Assembly: GCA_002427745.1 (NCBI GenBank)
Contig: DIYF01000090.1
Span: 7,210 to 51,103 of the forward strand
Direction: 5' to 3'
DNA: 43,894 nucleotides
DNA from: Roseivirga sp. UBA6061
GTDB taxonomy: Bacteria > Bacteroidota > Bacteroidia > Cytophagales > Cyclobacteriaceae
Of the stretch, positions 25,107 through 32,171 are shown piece after piece. The notes under the pieces were generated by a model. That model had not been told where the DNA came from. It did no database searches and worked only from the letters and a program-made list of their open reading frames with translations. The translations under genes and the position numbers were made by a program. How positions within the stretch are numbered: the stretch's first letter is position 1; the number at the start of each line of letters is the position of its first letter.

Positions 25107-25628
25107 TCAGAGGTCTAATCTCATCAAATAATCAGTTTGCAAATCATCCCCCAGTTTAAAAGGGTGATTGGCGAATTTGTAAAAGCCCTGTGATTCGTAG
25201 AAAGATATGGCTTTGGTATTTTGCTCCCAGACACCCAGCCAGAGATACCTGAACGACTGCTCCCTGGCCCTCTGAAGTGCCTGATTAAAAAGCGCCTTGC
25301 CAAGCCCAAGTCCCTGGAAAGTATCCAATATGTAGATACGCTCTATTTCCAGACTTTCGGGGTCCCTGATGTCAGATTGTGCCGGAGCTGAGTTGAGCTT
25401 GAGATAACCGGCCAGCTTTTGGCTATAGAATATCTGGTAAAATTCTGTGTCGGGGTTTTCAAGCTCTGATCTGATTTGCCCGGTGGAAAAGGCTTTGGCC
25501 AGGTAGGGATCAAAGTGTTTCGGGTCGTTGAGGTGAGCAAAAGTGTCTGAGAAAGTCTTACGACCGAGATCAGTCAAAGATTGCAAGTCCTCAATGCTGC
25601 ATTGTTTTATTTCAGTGTTCCCGGCCAT
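25107..25628 (-). CDS. paiA: GNAT acetyltransferase, PaiA-like
   Basis: 173 residues of the GNAT fold; the acetyl-CoA loop is FQGLGLGKALF near residues 103-113. Pattern similarity to Bacillus subtilis PaiA, a spermidine/spermine N-acetyltransferase, is strong along the whole chain: SLEIERIYI, YLWLGVWEQNTKAISFYESQGF and GDDLQTDYLM. It probably acetylates polyamines or similar amines in the cytoplasm, but other GNAT substrates are possible. The start ATG lies only a few bases after a promoter-like box. It lies 69 bp ahead of the pnt operon on the same strand. Confidence 0.85.
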   Translation of the reverse strand: MAGNTEIKQCSIEDLQSLTDLGRKTFSDTFAHLNDPKHFDPYLAKAFSTGQIRSELENPDTEFYQIFYSQKLAGYLKLNSAPAQSDIRDPESLEIERIYILDTFQGLGLGKALFNQALQRAREQSFRYLWLGVWEQNTKAISFYESQGFYKFANHPFKLGDDLQTDYLMRLDL

Positions 25629-25633
25629 CAGGG

Positions 25634-25641
25634 CAAAAGTA
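25634..25641 (-). promoter_or_regulatory. Candidate promoter -7 element for the acetyltransferase gene
   Basis: The minus strand reads TACTTTTG, an exact TAnnTTTG match, six bases before the ATG at 25628. A TTTG lies 24 bp further upstream. Transcription would begin almost at the start codon, giving a nearly leaderless mRNA. Confidence 0.3.
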
Positions 25642-25742
25642 AAACTTGTGAGGGAACCGTTGAAGCAAAAAGAGCCTGAGTTGAGCTGTCGCCATTTTCT
25701 ATCGAAAGATCAGATGTCAGGTGTTAAACCAGAGGTTCCTGA

Positions 25743-26084
25743 TTATTCATCAAAAACAACATCGGGGGGAATAGAGAGGTTGGCCAGGCGTACGAGCTCA
25801 TCGAATTTCTTTAAGAATTGTTCCTTATCTATGGACTCTATGACGAGCAGCTTTCCTTCTTCCAGCCCAAAACTGTCATCAAGTCCCTTTGCTTTTTCCT
25901 CATCAAGATATACCTCAATCTTACTTTTATCAGTAACTACGATCACTTCATCTACCGCCTCATTCATTAACAGGCTCCCGAATAATTCAATAGTAATAGA
26001 CTGTTCAGGCTCACTCTGACAGCTGCAGAACAGAAGTATCGAAGCCAGAAAAAGATTGCGAAGCGGGGTAGAAAAAGCTCTCAT
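25743..26084 (-). CDS. Small lipoprotein resembling the FtsH periplasmic domain
   Basis: 113 residues from the ATG at 26084 (an in-frame ATG at 26105 would lengthen an already complete signal peptide). The signal peptide ends LLFCSC, a lipobox, so Cys is probably the lipidated residue. The mature part reads ITIELFGSLLMNEAVDEVIVV, DKSKIEVYLDEEKAK, then VIESIDKEQFLKKFDELVR and SIPPDVVFDE. This strand-helix-strand order matches the extracytoplasmic domain of FtsH (YxxF...VxEVxVxx...VxVxL...SxExFxxKLxxA...). No AAA or protease domain follows. A free-standing copy could compete for or bind FtsH partners such as HflKC-like proteins; this is inference. The nearest genes on the same strand are the acetyltransferase and an AraC-type regulator. 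Confidence 0.68.
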   Translation of the reverse strand: MRAFSTPLRNLFLASILLFCSCQSEPEQSITIELFGSLLMNEAVDEVIVVTDKSKIEVYLDEEKAKGLDDSFGLEEGKLLVIESIDKEQFLKKFDELVRLANLSIPPDVVFDE

Positions 26085-26168
26085 GGGGAACCGGGTTGAA
26101 TGCAAAAGACAGACTAAGGTTATTGACAGGATAAAATTAGGCCTTTTTTAGTATCGGAGCAGGAGCGG

Positions 26169-27287
26169 CTAAGAATTTCCTGTGGCTCCGTTAGCGAAAT
26201 ACTCCTTAGGGGTGCTTCCCATCAGCTTTTTGAACGACTTGTTGAAAGTGGATTTGGAGTTGAACCCGGCCTCCTGGGCCAGCCCGAAGAAAGTGAGTGT
26301 TTTGGCCTTGTCTGACTTAGCCAGTTCGACAAACTCTCTGATCCGGTAGTAATTCACAAACTCAAAGAAGTTCATGCCGATATTTTCGTTGAGCAGGCGC
26401 GCAATCTCAGGGTTGCTGACCCCCAGCATCTCAGCAAGGTCGGCCTTGAGGAGCTTCCTGTTGAGATAAGGCTTTTTTTCCAGCATAAGGGTTTCCAGCT
26501 TTGTCTTGAGTCCTTCCAGTTCCTTATGAGATAATTTCGACTGGGTGTATTTTCTGCTTTCTACCATGGGAGCAAGCCTGAACAGTTCGGGAGACCTGAT
26601 GCCATAGTAGGCAATAAAAAGTATGATAAAGGCAATACTCAGCCATATTGCCTCCCTGGATGACCTTTCAATCATAGGATTACCGAAAATGCTGATCAGC
26701 CAGACGGTCACCCAACACAGCAGACATATCCCAATAGCAATCAGGAAATTCTGAAAGAACTGTGTTTTTACCACATAACTCAATTCCTGGTTCAGTTCCT
26801 TTTTGAACTTCAGGAACGCATGACAGCTGAGGGCCCAATAGGTGATGTTGAAACTTAAGGCAACGCCCATGAACAGAACAATGGCTCTGCGAAGTTCCCC
26901 GCTTTGCACCCGGGTGCCTATCACGGCATCGTCTGGCACCATAAAGTAGAAAACCACCGAGAGACTATAGATCAGGGCCGGAATATAGTGCCTTAGCTCT
27001 GAATAAGTGAATTTCTTATTCAGCAGAGATGATCGGGTAAAGAGGTAAACTGTAGAGCCGAACAGCAGGGTGGCAAATTCAGAGAAGGCGATGAGTCGAA
27101 AATCCTTCCCGAAAATATCGGAGAGGTAGAGAACTCTGCCTGACAGTCCGATCAGGAGTACAAAAATCAGAAAAGCAATGTATCCGTTGATCCGCTTTCT
27201 CACCCTGGCTGAGAGCAGAAAACTGATCAATAAAAAGAGGCTTTGCAGAAAGCCGAAGTACACCAGTTGATTCAAAAAGTTCTGCAT
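26169..27287 (-). CDS. Membrane-bound AraC-family transcriptional regulator
   Basis: 372 residues. Residues 1-230 hold about seven hydrophobic helices (for example FLQSLFLLISFLLSA, GYIAFLIFVLLIGLSG, AIWLSIAFIILFIAYYGI). The C-terminal 110 residues are an AraC-type double helix-turn-helix: LLKADLAEMLGVSNPEIARL and TFFGLAQEAGFNSKSTFNKSFKKL, ending GSTPKEYF. This architecture, a membrane sensor joined directly to a DNA-binding domain, is common in Bacteroidota. The inducer is unknown. Spacers of 116 bp upstream and 84 bp downstream suggest separate transcription. Confidence 0.9.
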   Translation of the reverse strand: MQNFLNQLVYFGFLQSLFLLISFLLSARVRKRINGYIAFLIFVLLIGLSGRVLYLSDIFGKDFRLIAFSEFATLLFGSTVYLFTRSSLLNKKFTYSELRHYIPALIYSLSVVFYFMVPDDAVIGTRVQSGELRRAIVLFMGVALSFNITYWALSCHAFLKFKKELNQELSYVVKTQFFQNFLIAIGICLLCWVTVWLISIFGNPMIERSSREAIWLSIAFIILFIAYYGIRSPELFRLAPMVESRKYTQSKLSHKELEGLKTKLETLMLEKKPYLNRKLLKADLAEMLGVSNPEIARLLNENIGMNFFEFVNYYRIREFVELAKSDKAKTLTFFGLAQEAGFNSKSTFNKSFKKLMGSTPKEYFANGATGNS

Positions 27288-27403
27288 AGGGGGATTGGAA
27301 AAAGGACCACCTTAAACCAGACACTAACGACTAAAGCTTAAGAGGGTTAGACTATGATGGCTTTAACCACTGATTCAAGGCAGTTCCTTTAGCGCTATGT
27401 TTA

Positions 27404-28099
27404 TTAGAATGTCAGTTGGTTCACATGGCTGACAGCGGAATGATCCATCTTGAGGTTTTCATTATAGAAAGCCTCAAAGGCCTCCTGACTGGTCCATGAG
27501 GTCATGATCAGATAATCAGGGGCATAGTGATAACCAAAAGGGGAGGTGCCTTCTGTGAAAGTCACAATAGTTTTGCCCCCGGCTTTTTTTGCTTTGGTCT
27601 GCCACTCCTTCTGAAAGCTCGCTAAAGACTGTCCGTCCTTTTTCCAGTAAGCCGTGACTACATTATAGCGGGAGGGGTCTACTTCGAAACTAAGGTCTTC
27701 CTGCATTTCCCAGTACGTGAGGGCAAAGGTAGACCAGATCTGTCTGCGCATTTCGTGAAAGTCAGGCATATTGGTCTTTACCGTATTGAGAAATCGTTCT
27801 CTTCCTTCAAGGTCATTCCAATAGCCGAAAACCATGGTTTTGGGATGATAGTTGCCCTGACGATTCTCCTTGATGCCGAAGCCTCCAAGGCCATGATAGC
27901 CATCCGCATTGGCCAGCGGAAAGGCACGTTTGAAGTAATCCTGAAGTTTGTCTTCAACCTCAGGTTTATTCGTCAAAAATATGATGTCAAATACCTGTCC
28001 CTTTTTTAGCTCGTAGGATTTTTTTTCGGATTGAGCCTGTAGCCCCGTACAGATCAGACCAGTAAGCAGAATAAAAAATGCCATGTTCAATGCTCTCAT
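27404..28099 (-). CDS. Secreted protein with tandem dimeric alpha/beta-barrel (ABM/NIPSNAP-like) halves
   Basis: 231 residues with a signal peptide (MRALNMAFFILLTGLICTGLQAQ). The mature chain shows two halves with ferredoxin-like strand and helix order. The first is GQVFDIIFLTNKPEVEDKLQDYFKRAFP and TMVFGYWNDLEGRERFLNTV. The second is YNVVTAYWKKDGQSLASFQKEWQTKAKK and DYLIMTSWTSQEAFEAFYNEN. Such domains include ABM monooxygenases and NIPSNAP proteins, but no active-site signature is clear. A periplasmic role is likely, unknown otherwise. It is divergent from the YfcC gene and has a candidate promoter 38 bp upstream of its ATG. Confidence 0.75.
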   Translation of the reverse strand: MRALNMAFFILLTGLICTGLQAQSEKKSYELKKGQVFDIIFLTNKPEVEDKLQDYFKRAFPLANADGYHGLGGFGIKENRQGNYHPKTMVFGYWNDLEGRERFLNTVKTNMPDFHEMRRQIWSTFALTYWEMQEDLSFEVDPSRYNVVTAYWKKDGQSLASFQKEWQTKAKKAGGKTIVTFTEGTSPFGYHYAPDYLIMTSWTSQEAFEAFYNENLKMDHSAVSHVNQLTF

Positions 28100-28136
28100 A
28101 TTGTTTTTGTTTCTATCAGTGAATTTTTGTTTCTGC

Positions 28137-28144
28137 CAAACCTA
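28137..28144 (-). promoter_or_regulatory. Candidate promoter for the secreted barrel-domain gene
   Basis: The minus strand has TAGGTTTG, matching TAnnTTTG, and a TTTG 14 bp further upstream (28159-28162). The spacing is shorter than the usual 19-21 bp. The leader to the ATG at 28099 would be about 30 nt. Confidence 0.4.
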
Positions 28145-28329
28145 GGAGGGACAACAGTCAAAGTGAAAAAAATGAACAGGAGAGAGGTGTGTATACGGTA
28201 TTTGTACCTCTGCAGGGTCGGAAACGTGATTTTTTAGATTCGAAAAAGAAATGTGTGCCCTCCCCGGCAGGACAAGAGGAAGCATGAAGCTTTATAAACA
28301 ATTGTCTAAATTGAGCTTTATTTTTTTCT

Positions 28330-29823
28330 ATGAAGTCCTTCAAATTTCCGAGCCCCTTTACTGTACTGTATATCATTATCATTCTGAGTGCTTTGGCTAC
28401 CTGGCTGATGCCTGCCGGAGCCTATGATACGCTCACTTATGATGAAGGCTCTTCCGGTTTTATAGTTCAGGGCATTTCCGGTAGCAAAAACCTGCCGGGA
28501 ACACAGGCTACCCTGGACGAGCTACAGTTACAGATTGGCCTGGAGAAATTTCAGGAAGGCAAACTCAAACGACCGGTGTCTGTGCCGGGCACTTATCAGG
28601 AGGTAGAATCTTCTCCACAGGGTATATGGGCCATTGTGAATGCCCCCATCAAGGGTATTTATGATTCTATCGACATCATTTTGTTCGTGCTGATCATCGG
28701 AGGCTTTATTGGCGTTTTTGCACATTCCGGTGCAATGGACAAGGGAGTAAATGCCCTTTCCAACAAGCTGAAGGGAAGAGAAAAATGGCTGATAGTGGCA
28801 GTGACCACATTGATTGCCATTGGCGGAACCACTTTTGGTATGCAGGAAGAAACCATCGCTTTTTACCCCATTCTGGTTCCCATTTTTATGGCAGCAGGCT
28901 ATGATATGATGGTACCTGTGGCTGCGGTTTACGGTGGCTCCTGTGTGGGCCTGATGGGAGCCCTTATCAATCCCTTCAGTACGATCATTGCTTCAGATGC
29001 GGCCGGGGTCAGCTGGACAGAAGGTATGATACCGCGTATCATCATGCTCCTGGTGGGGCTGGTGGTCATTATCTGGTTTGTGGTGCGCTATGCAGAAAAG
29101 GTGAAGAAAGACCCGACAAAGTCTGTATTGTATGGTAAGGACATCAAGAATCCTTTTGCTGCAAAGCAAGTGGTGGTAAGCTCCGAAAAGCTCTCCTGGA
29201 GCACGCGTCTGCTGCTGATCCTCTTTGCGCTGACTTTTGTCGTCATGATCTACGGAGTTTCAGCTCTCGGCTGGTGGTTTGAAGAAATGACTGCTCTTTT
29301 CCTGGTGGGAGCTGTTATTCTGGGGCTGATCCAACGCTCGGGAGAGAGTGCTTTTATTCAGGCCTTTATCGGAGGAGCAAAAGACCTGCTGGGTGTGGCT
29401 CTGATTATTGGAGTTGCGCGGGGGATTACCATTGTCATGAATGATGGTCAGATTTCAGGTACTGTTCTGGAAGGAGCGTCTTCTATGGTGGGTGGCATTT
29501 CAGGTACTCTTTTCCTACCTGTTCTCATGATCGTCTTTTTTGTGCTCGCCTTCTTTATTTCATCTTCCTCAGGACTGGCCCTGGTAAGTATGCCGATCAT
29601 GGGCGCATTGGGGAATGTACTGGGCGTACCGGCTGAAGAAATTGTGAATGCCTACCTGTTTGGTTTTGGCCTGATGATGTTTGTGACACCGGCAGGCATC
29701 ATCTTACCCTCACTGAGTATGACCAATGTGCCGTATAACGCCTGGCTCAAATTTATCTGGCCTTTAATGGCCATTCTCGCAGTGATCGGAATGGCCATTC
29801 TGGTATTGGATAATTTGATTTAG
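28330..29823 (+). CDS. YfcC-family membrane transporter
   Basis: 497 residues with 11-12 hydrophobic helices, beginning MKSFKFPSPFTVLYIIIILSALATWLMPAG, which is the standard YfcC/DcuC-like opening. Family blocks include TTFGMQEETIAFYPILVPIFMA and GALINPFSTIIASDAAGVSW, and the repeat-related second half contains GVARGITIVMNDGQI and FFISSSSGLALVSMPIMGALG. The family belongs to the ion transporter superfamily; members are proposed to carry C4-dicarboxylates, amino acids or short peptides with cations, but the substrate is mostly unknown. A loop of about 80 residues between the first two helices faces the periplasm. It is divergent from the secreted barrel protein, and two bases separate its stop from the convergent DUF4252 gene, so no terminator fits between. 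Confidence 0.9.
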   Translation: MKSFKFPSPFTVLYIIIILSALATWLMPAGAYDTLTYDEGSSGFIVQGISGSKNLPGTQATLDELQLQIGLEKFQEGKLKRPVSVPGTYQEVESSPQGIWAIVNAPIKGIYDSIDIILFVLIIGGFIGVFAHSGAMDKGVNALSNKLKGREKWLIVAVTTLIAIGGTTFGMQEETIAFYPILVPIFMAAGYDMMVPVAAVYGGSCVGLMGALINPFSTIIASDAAGVSWTEGMIPRIIMLLVGLVVIIWFVVRYAEKVKKDPTKSVLYGKDIKNPFAAKQVVVSSEKLSWSTRLLLILFALTFVVMIYGVSALGWWFEEMTALFLVGAVILGLIQRSGESAFIQAFIGGAKDLLGVALIIGVARGITIVMNDGQISGTVLEGASSMVGGISGTLFLPVLMIVFFVLAFFISSSSGLALVSMPIMGALGNVLGVPAEEIVNAYLFGFGLMMFVTPAGIILPSLSMTNVPYNAWLKFIWPLMAILAVIGMAILVLDNLI

Positions 29824-29825
29824 GC

Positions 29826-30335
29826 TTACAAACCTCCGGCCTCTCCGGTTACCTCAATGATCTGCGTCATTTCCTGAATAGACTTGATATCCATAGAGGT
29901 TGAGATATATTGAATCCTGGTTTTTGTAGCCAGCAGATATTCGTTCAGATCTCCGTTCTTTCTTTTATAGAAGAGACTTTTATGTGGCCCTGATTCCGAC
30001 CTCATCAAAAGCTTAAAATGGTTGTCAGTGGCCATGCGCTCAAAGTCTTTGGCAAGATCTGGTTGTGTGTTTTTATCTCTGGATGCGTAACACTGGAGGT
30101 AGAGCAGGTGTCGCATTTTACTGAAATACTCCTTGATACGATCCTGAGCCCTTTCATCTGAAGCAAGCAACTCAAACATCTCCTGACTCACCTCCAGGAA
30201 AGAACATTTATCGTCTTTCATATCCCTGATGAGTTTTACTATATCGTTTTCGGGAGCAGGTGACTGTGCCGATAGCTGGTAGTTGAGTGTTAGCAGCAGC
30301 AGGCTGGCGATAAGATAGCTTTGTACTTTTTTCAT
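29826..30335 (-). CDS. DUF4252-like secreted protein
   Basis: 169 residues with a signal peptide (MKKVQSYLIASLLLLTLNYQLSAQ). The C-terminal half, FKLLMRSESGPHKSLFYKRKNGDLNEYLLATKT, has the DUF4252 pattern, in which a short strand with FxKxNGDxxxELL is followed by a final helix and strand. DUF4252 proteins of Bacteroidota are small periplasmic proteins or lipoproteins often next to ECF sigma factors, as here. No lipobox is present in this one. Its ATG overlaps the anti-sigma-like stop (ATGA), so it is translationally coupled as the third gene of the cassette. Role unknown; a sensor or effector of the sigma response is inferred. Confidence 0.8.
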   Translation of the reverse strand: MKKVQSYLIASLLLLTLNYQLSAQSPAPENDIVKLIRDMKDDKCSFLEVSQEMFELLASDERAQDRIKEYFSKMRHLLYLQCYASRDKNTQPDLAKDFERMATDNHFKLLMRSESGPHKSLFYKRKNGDLNEYLLATKTRIQYISTSMDIKSIQEMTQIIEVTGEAGGL

Positions 30336-30808
30336 TGTTCTTGAGTTTCTGTGTTTTCCAGTGTGTTAAGTTCTTTAAAAGGAGCAGACAGGTTCATTCC
30401 CTCTTCGGCTTTGGGAAGACTTTCATTCAGAAAAGTACCCATGGCCATTAAGGTTTTCATAGTGGCCTCATAAGACTCATCAATCTCTGCCTGGGAATAA
30501 TTGCCGGAGTACTGAGGTGCGAAAATCTGGGCCCTGAAAATGAAAGCCGCTACCGGGATGAGGAGGAAGCTTGCCGCTATTTTAAAAAGCTTGTGTTTCC
30601 AAAAAGCCCCGGGTTTATCCTCCAGAACCAGCCTTTGTCGCATATCAGGAACATCCAGCCCCTCTGTTTCATCAGTCCAGCGAAAGTAAAGACTCAGGTG
30701 ATGATCTTTGTGCTCAGCAACCAGTTGCTTCAGCTCCGTTTCTTCCTCATGCGTCAGTGTTCCTTCGAGAAAGCCTTCCTCCAGGTCTTTTAATCTATCT
30801 CCACTCAT
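30332..30808 (-). CDS. Anti-sigma-factor-like single-pass membrane protein
   Basis: 158 residues: an acidic cytoplasmic N-terminal region of about 75 residues (LKDLEEGFLEGTLTHEEETELKQL), one membrane helix (IAASFLLIPVAAFIFRAQIF), and a periplasmic tail of about 65 residues (ATMKTLMAMGTFLNES). The gene overlaps the ECF sigma gene by 14 bases and the DUF4252 gene by 4. The layout and topology fit an anti-sigma factor of the Bacteroidota kind, without the zinc HxxxCxxC motif. Similar proteins are annotated as hypothetical, so the anti-sigma role comes from position and topology. Confidence 0.72.
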   Translation of the reverse strand: MSGDRLKDLEEGFLEGTLTHEEETELKQLVAEHKDHHLSLYFRWTDETEGLDVPDMRQRLVLEDKPGAFWKHKLFKIAASFLLIPVAAFIFRAQIFAPQYSGNYSQAEIDESYEATMKTLMAMGTFLNESLPKAEEGMNLSAPFKELNTLENTETQEQ

Positions 30809-31283
30809 CTCTTAATGGTTCTGTTAGTTTTTTTCTGGCCCTGGAAAGATTCACTCTCAGGGTATTCACACTCATCTGAGTAATTTCCTCAATCTCTTCA
30901 TAGCTGAATCCCTGAAAATCCTTGAGCTCCACAATCAGCTTTTGTTGTGTTGGCAAAAGGTTCATGCGCTTCTTAAGCTGTTCCAGCATGTCTACCTGTT
31001 CGTAATTCGATTGTACCGTCATTTGACTTTCATATTCCTCAGGTGCTTCTATATACCGTCCTTCTTTCCTGATCAGGTCAATGCATTTGTTTTTCATCAC
31101 TGTCATGGCAAAAGACTTGATGTTATTGTTGCTGTCAAGTCGTTTGCGCAGCTTCCAGAGCTTTTCCAGCACATCCTGCAATGCATCCTCAGCCAGTGCC
31201 CGGTCATTCAGCATTCTCATCGCAAAACCAAACAGGCTGGTATTCAATGGACCTATCATAAGCCAAAATTGATGCTGATCCAT
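30795..31283 (-). CDS. ECF-type RNA polymerase sigma factor
   Basis: 162 residues, full length for an extracytoplasmic-function sigma factor. Region 2 reads MRMLNDRALAEDALQDVLEKLWKLR and continues with AMTVMKNKCIDLIRK. Region 4 reads LPTQQKLIVELKDFQGFSYEEIEEI followed by MSVNTLRVNLSRARKKL. It should direct RNA polymerase to a small regulon, probably including its own operon. The first gene of the sigma/anti-sigma-like/DUF4252 cassette. Two direct repeats lie in the leader 17-37 bp upstream. Confidence 0.93.
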   Translation of the reverse strand: MDQHQFWLMIGPLNTSLFGFAMRMLNDRALAEDALQDVLEKLWKLRKRLDSNNNIKSFAMTVMKNKCIDLIRKEGRYIEAPEEYESQMTVQSNYEQVDMLEQLKKRMNLLPTQQKLIVELKDFQGFSYEEIEEITQMSVNTLRVNLSRARKKLTEPLRDEWR

Positions 31284-31299
31284 TAAGCGTGATTATTCA

Positions 31300-31320
31300 A
31301 TTGGTTTTGTTGATTGGTTT
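31300..31320 (-). promoter_or_regulatory. Direct repeats upstream of the sigma gene
   Basis: AAACCAAT occurs twice on the minus strand (plus ATTGGTTT at 31300-31307 and 31313-31320), 13 bp apart, just before the sigma start codon. A regulator site or chance repeat; no -10 element is clear. Confidence 0.25.
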
Positions 31321-31370
31321 GGAGTAATACTCAGTCTGACCCAATTCATTACAGCAGGACAGAAAAAAAG

Positions 31371-32156
31371 TCAGAGATCGAACTGAATTTTGTGCAACAT
31401 AAGCCCGGAAGCAGGGGCAATGTATGAAAGGTGCTCTGTGAAATCAGGCTTCAGAGAGCGTTCTAAATCCTCCAGGTTGATCTCTCCGCGGCCCAGCCTG
31501 AAAAGCTGCCCGACCATAATTCTGATCTGGTTGCGCAGAAAGCCTTTGGCCCTGATATGATAGGCATAGGTTTCTGCAGGAAAGAAGCTGGCTGTGAGCA
31601 GGTCGTTGACCCTGATCTCACTCAGATCTACAGATCGGTTCACCCGGGTGCGTTCATTGGGCTTTTTACAATAGGCTCCGAAATAGTGTTCTCCTTCAAA
31701 GAGCCGCGCACCTTGCTGCATTAAGGGGATGTCCAGTGGATCGGGGAGCGTACAGACAAAGGGAGCGCTGAAGGGGTGGGCTTTTTCGCTAAAGGCAAAG
31801 AGATATACATACTCTTTGGTCCTGGGGTTCTGAATGATATTGAAATTTTCGTCTACCGGTTCAAGCTCCATAGCCCTGATATCGGCCGGCAGATTGAAAT
31901 TGAAATCCCTGAGAAAAGCTTCCTCATCCAGTGCCTCTTCGGTAAAGAGTTCAAAAGCAAAATGACTGGCAGAAACCATGGCATCCGTACGGCTACCGCC
32001 CAGTGTCTTGAACCGTTTCTCTCCGAATACATAGGTCAGCGTACGATCTATCATATGATGGACCGTTTTCACTTCTGGCTGCTTGGCCCAGCCATGAAAG
32101 CGAAAGCCCAGGTATTGGATGTGAATAAGGTAGTAGTGATTCAGTAGTTTATTCAA
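31371..32156 (-). CDS. TruA-family pseudouridine synthase paralog
   Basis: 261 residues of the TruA fold. It opens YYLIHIQYLGFRFHGWAKQP, as in TruA (YDGxxFxGWQ), and the catalytic Asp lies in GGSRTDAMVSASHFAF. The standard motif is GRTDAGVHA, so the Gly and His after the Asp are replaced by Met and Ser. The C-terminal half keeps IRAKGFLRNQIRIMVGQLFRLGRGEI, which corresponds to the FLxxMVRxxxG region. It is probably an RNA pseudouridine synthase related to, but distinct from, housekeeping TruA (positions 38-40). Target RNA unknown. It lies 15 bases downstream of the Kelch/IPT lipoprotein gene on the same strand. Confidence 0.85.
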   Translation of the reverse strand: MNKLLNHYYLIHIQYLGFRFHGWAKQPEVKTVHHMIDRTLTYVFGEKRFKTLGGSRTDAMVSASHFAFELFTEEALDEEAFLRDFNFNLPADIRAMELEPVDENFNIIQNPRTKEYVYLFAFSEKAHPFSAPFVCTLPDPLDIPLMQQGARLFEGEHYFGAYCKKPNERTRVNRSVDLSEIRVNDLLTASFFPAETYAYHIRAKGFLRNQIRIMVGQLFRLGRGEINLEDLERSLKPDFTEHLSYIAPASGLMLHKIQFDL

Positions 32157-32171
32157 CGCGATTTTTAATGG

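Noticed and set aside
28197..28208. GGTA-TTTG-TACC small dyad upstream of the YfcC gene
   Set aside because: Four-bp arms are expected by chance at this length of sequence.
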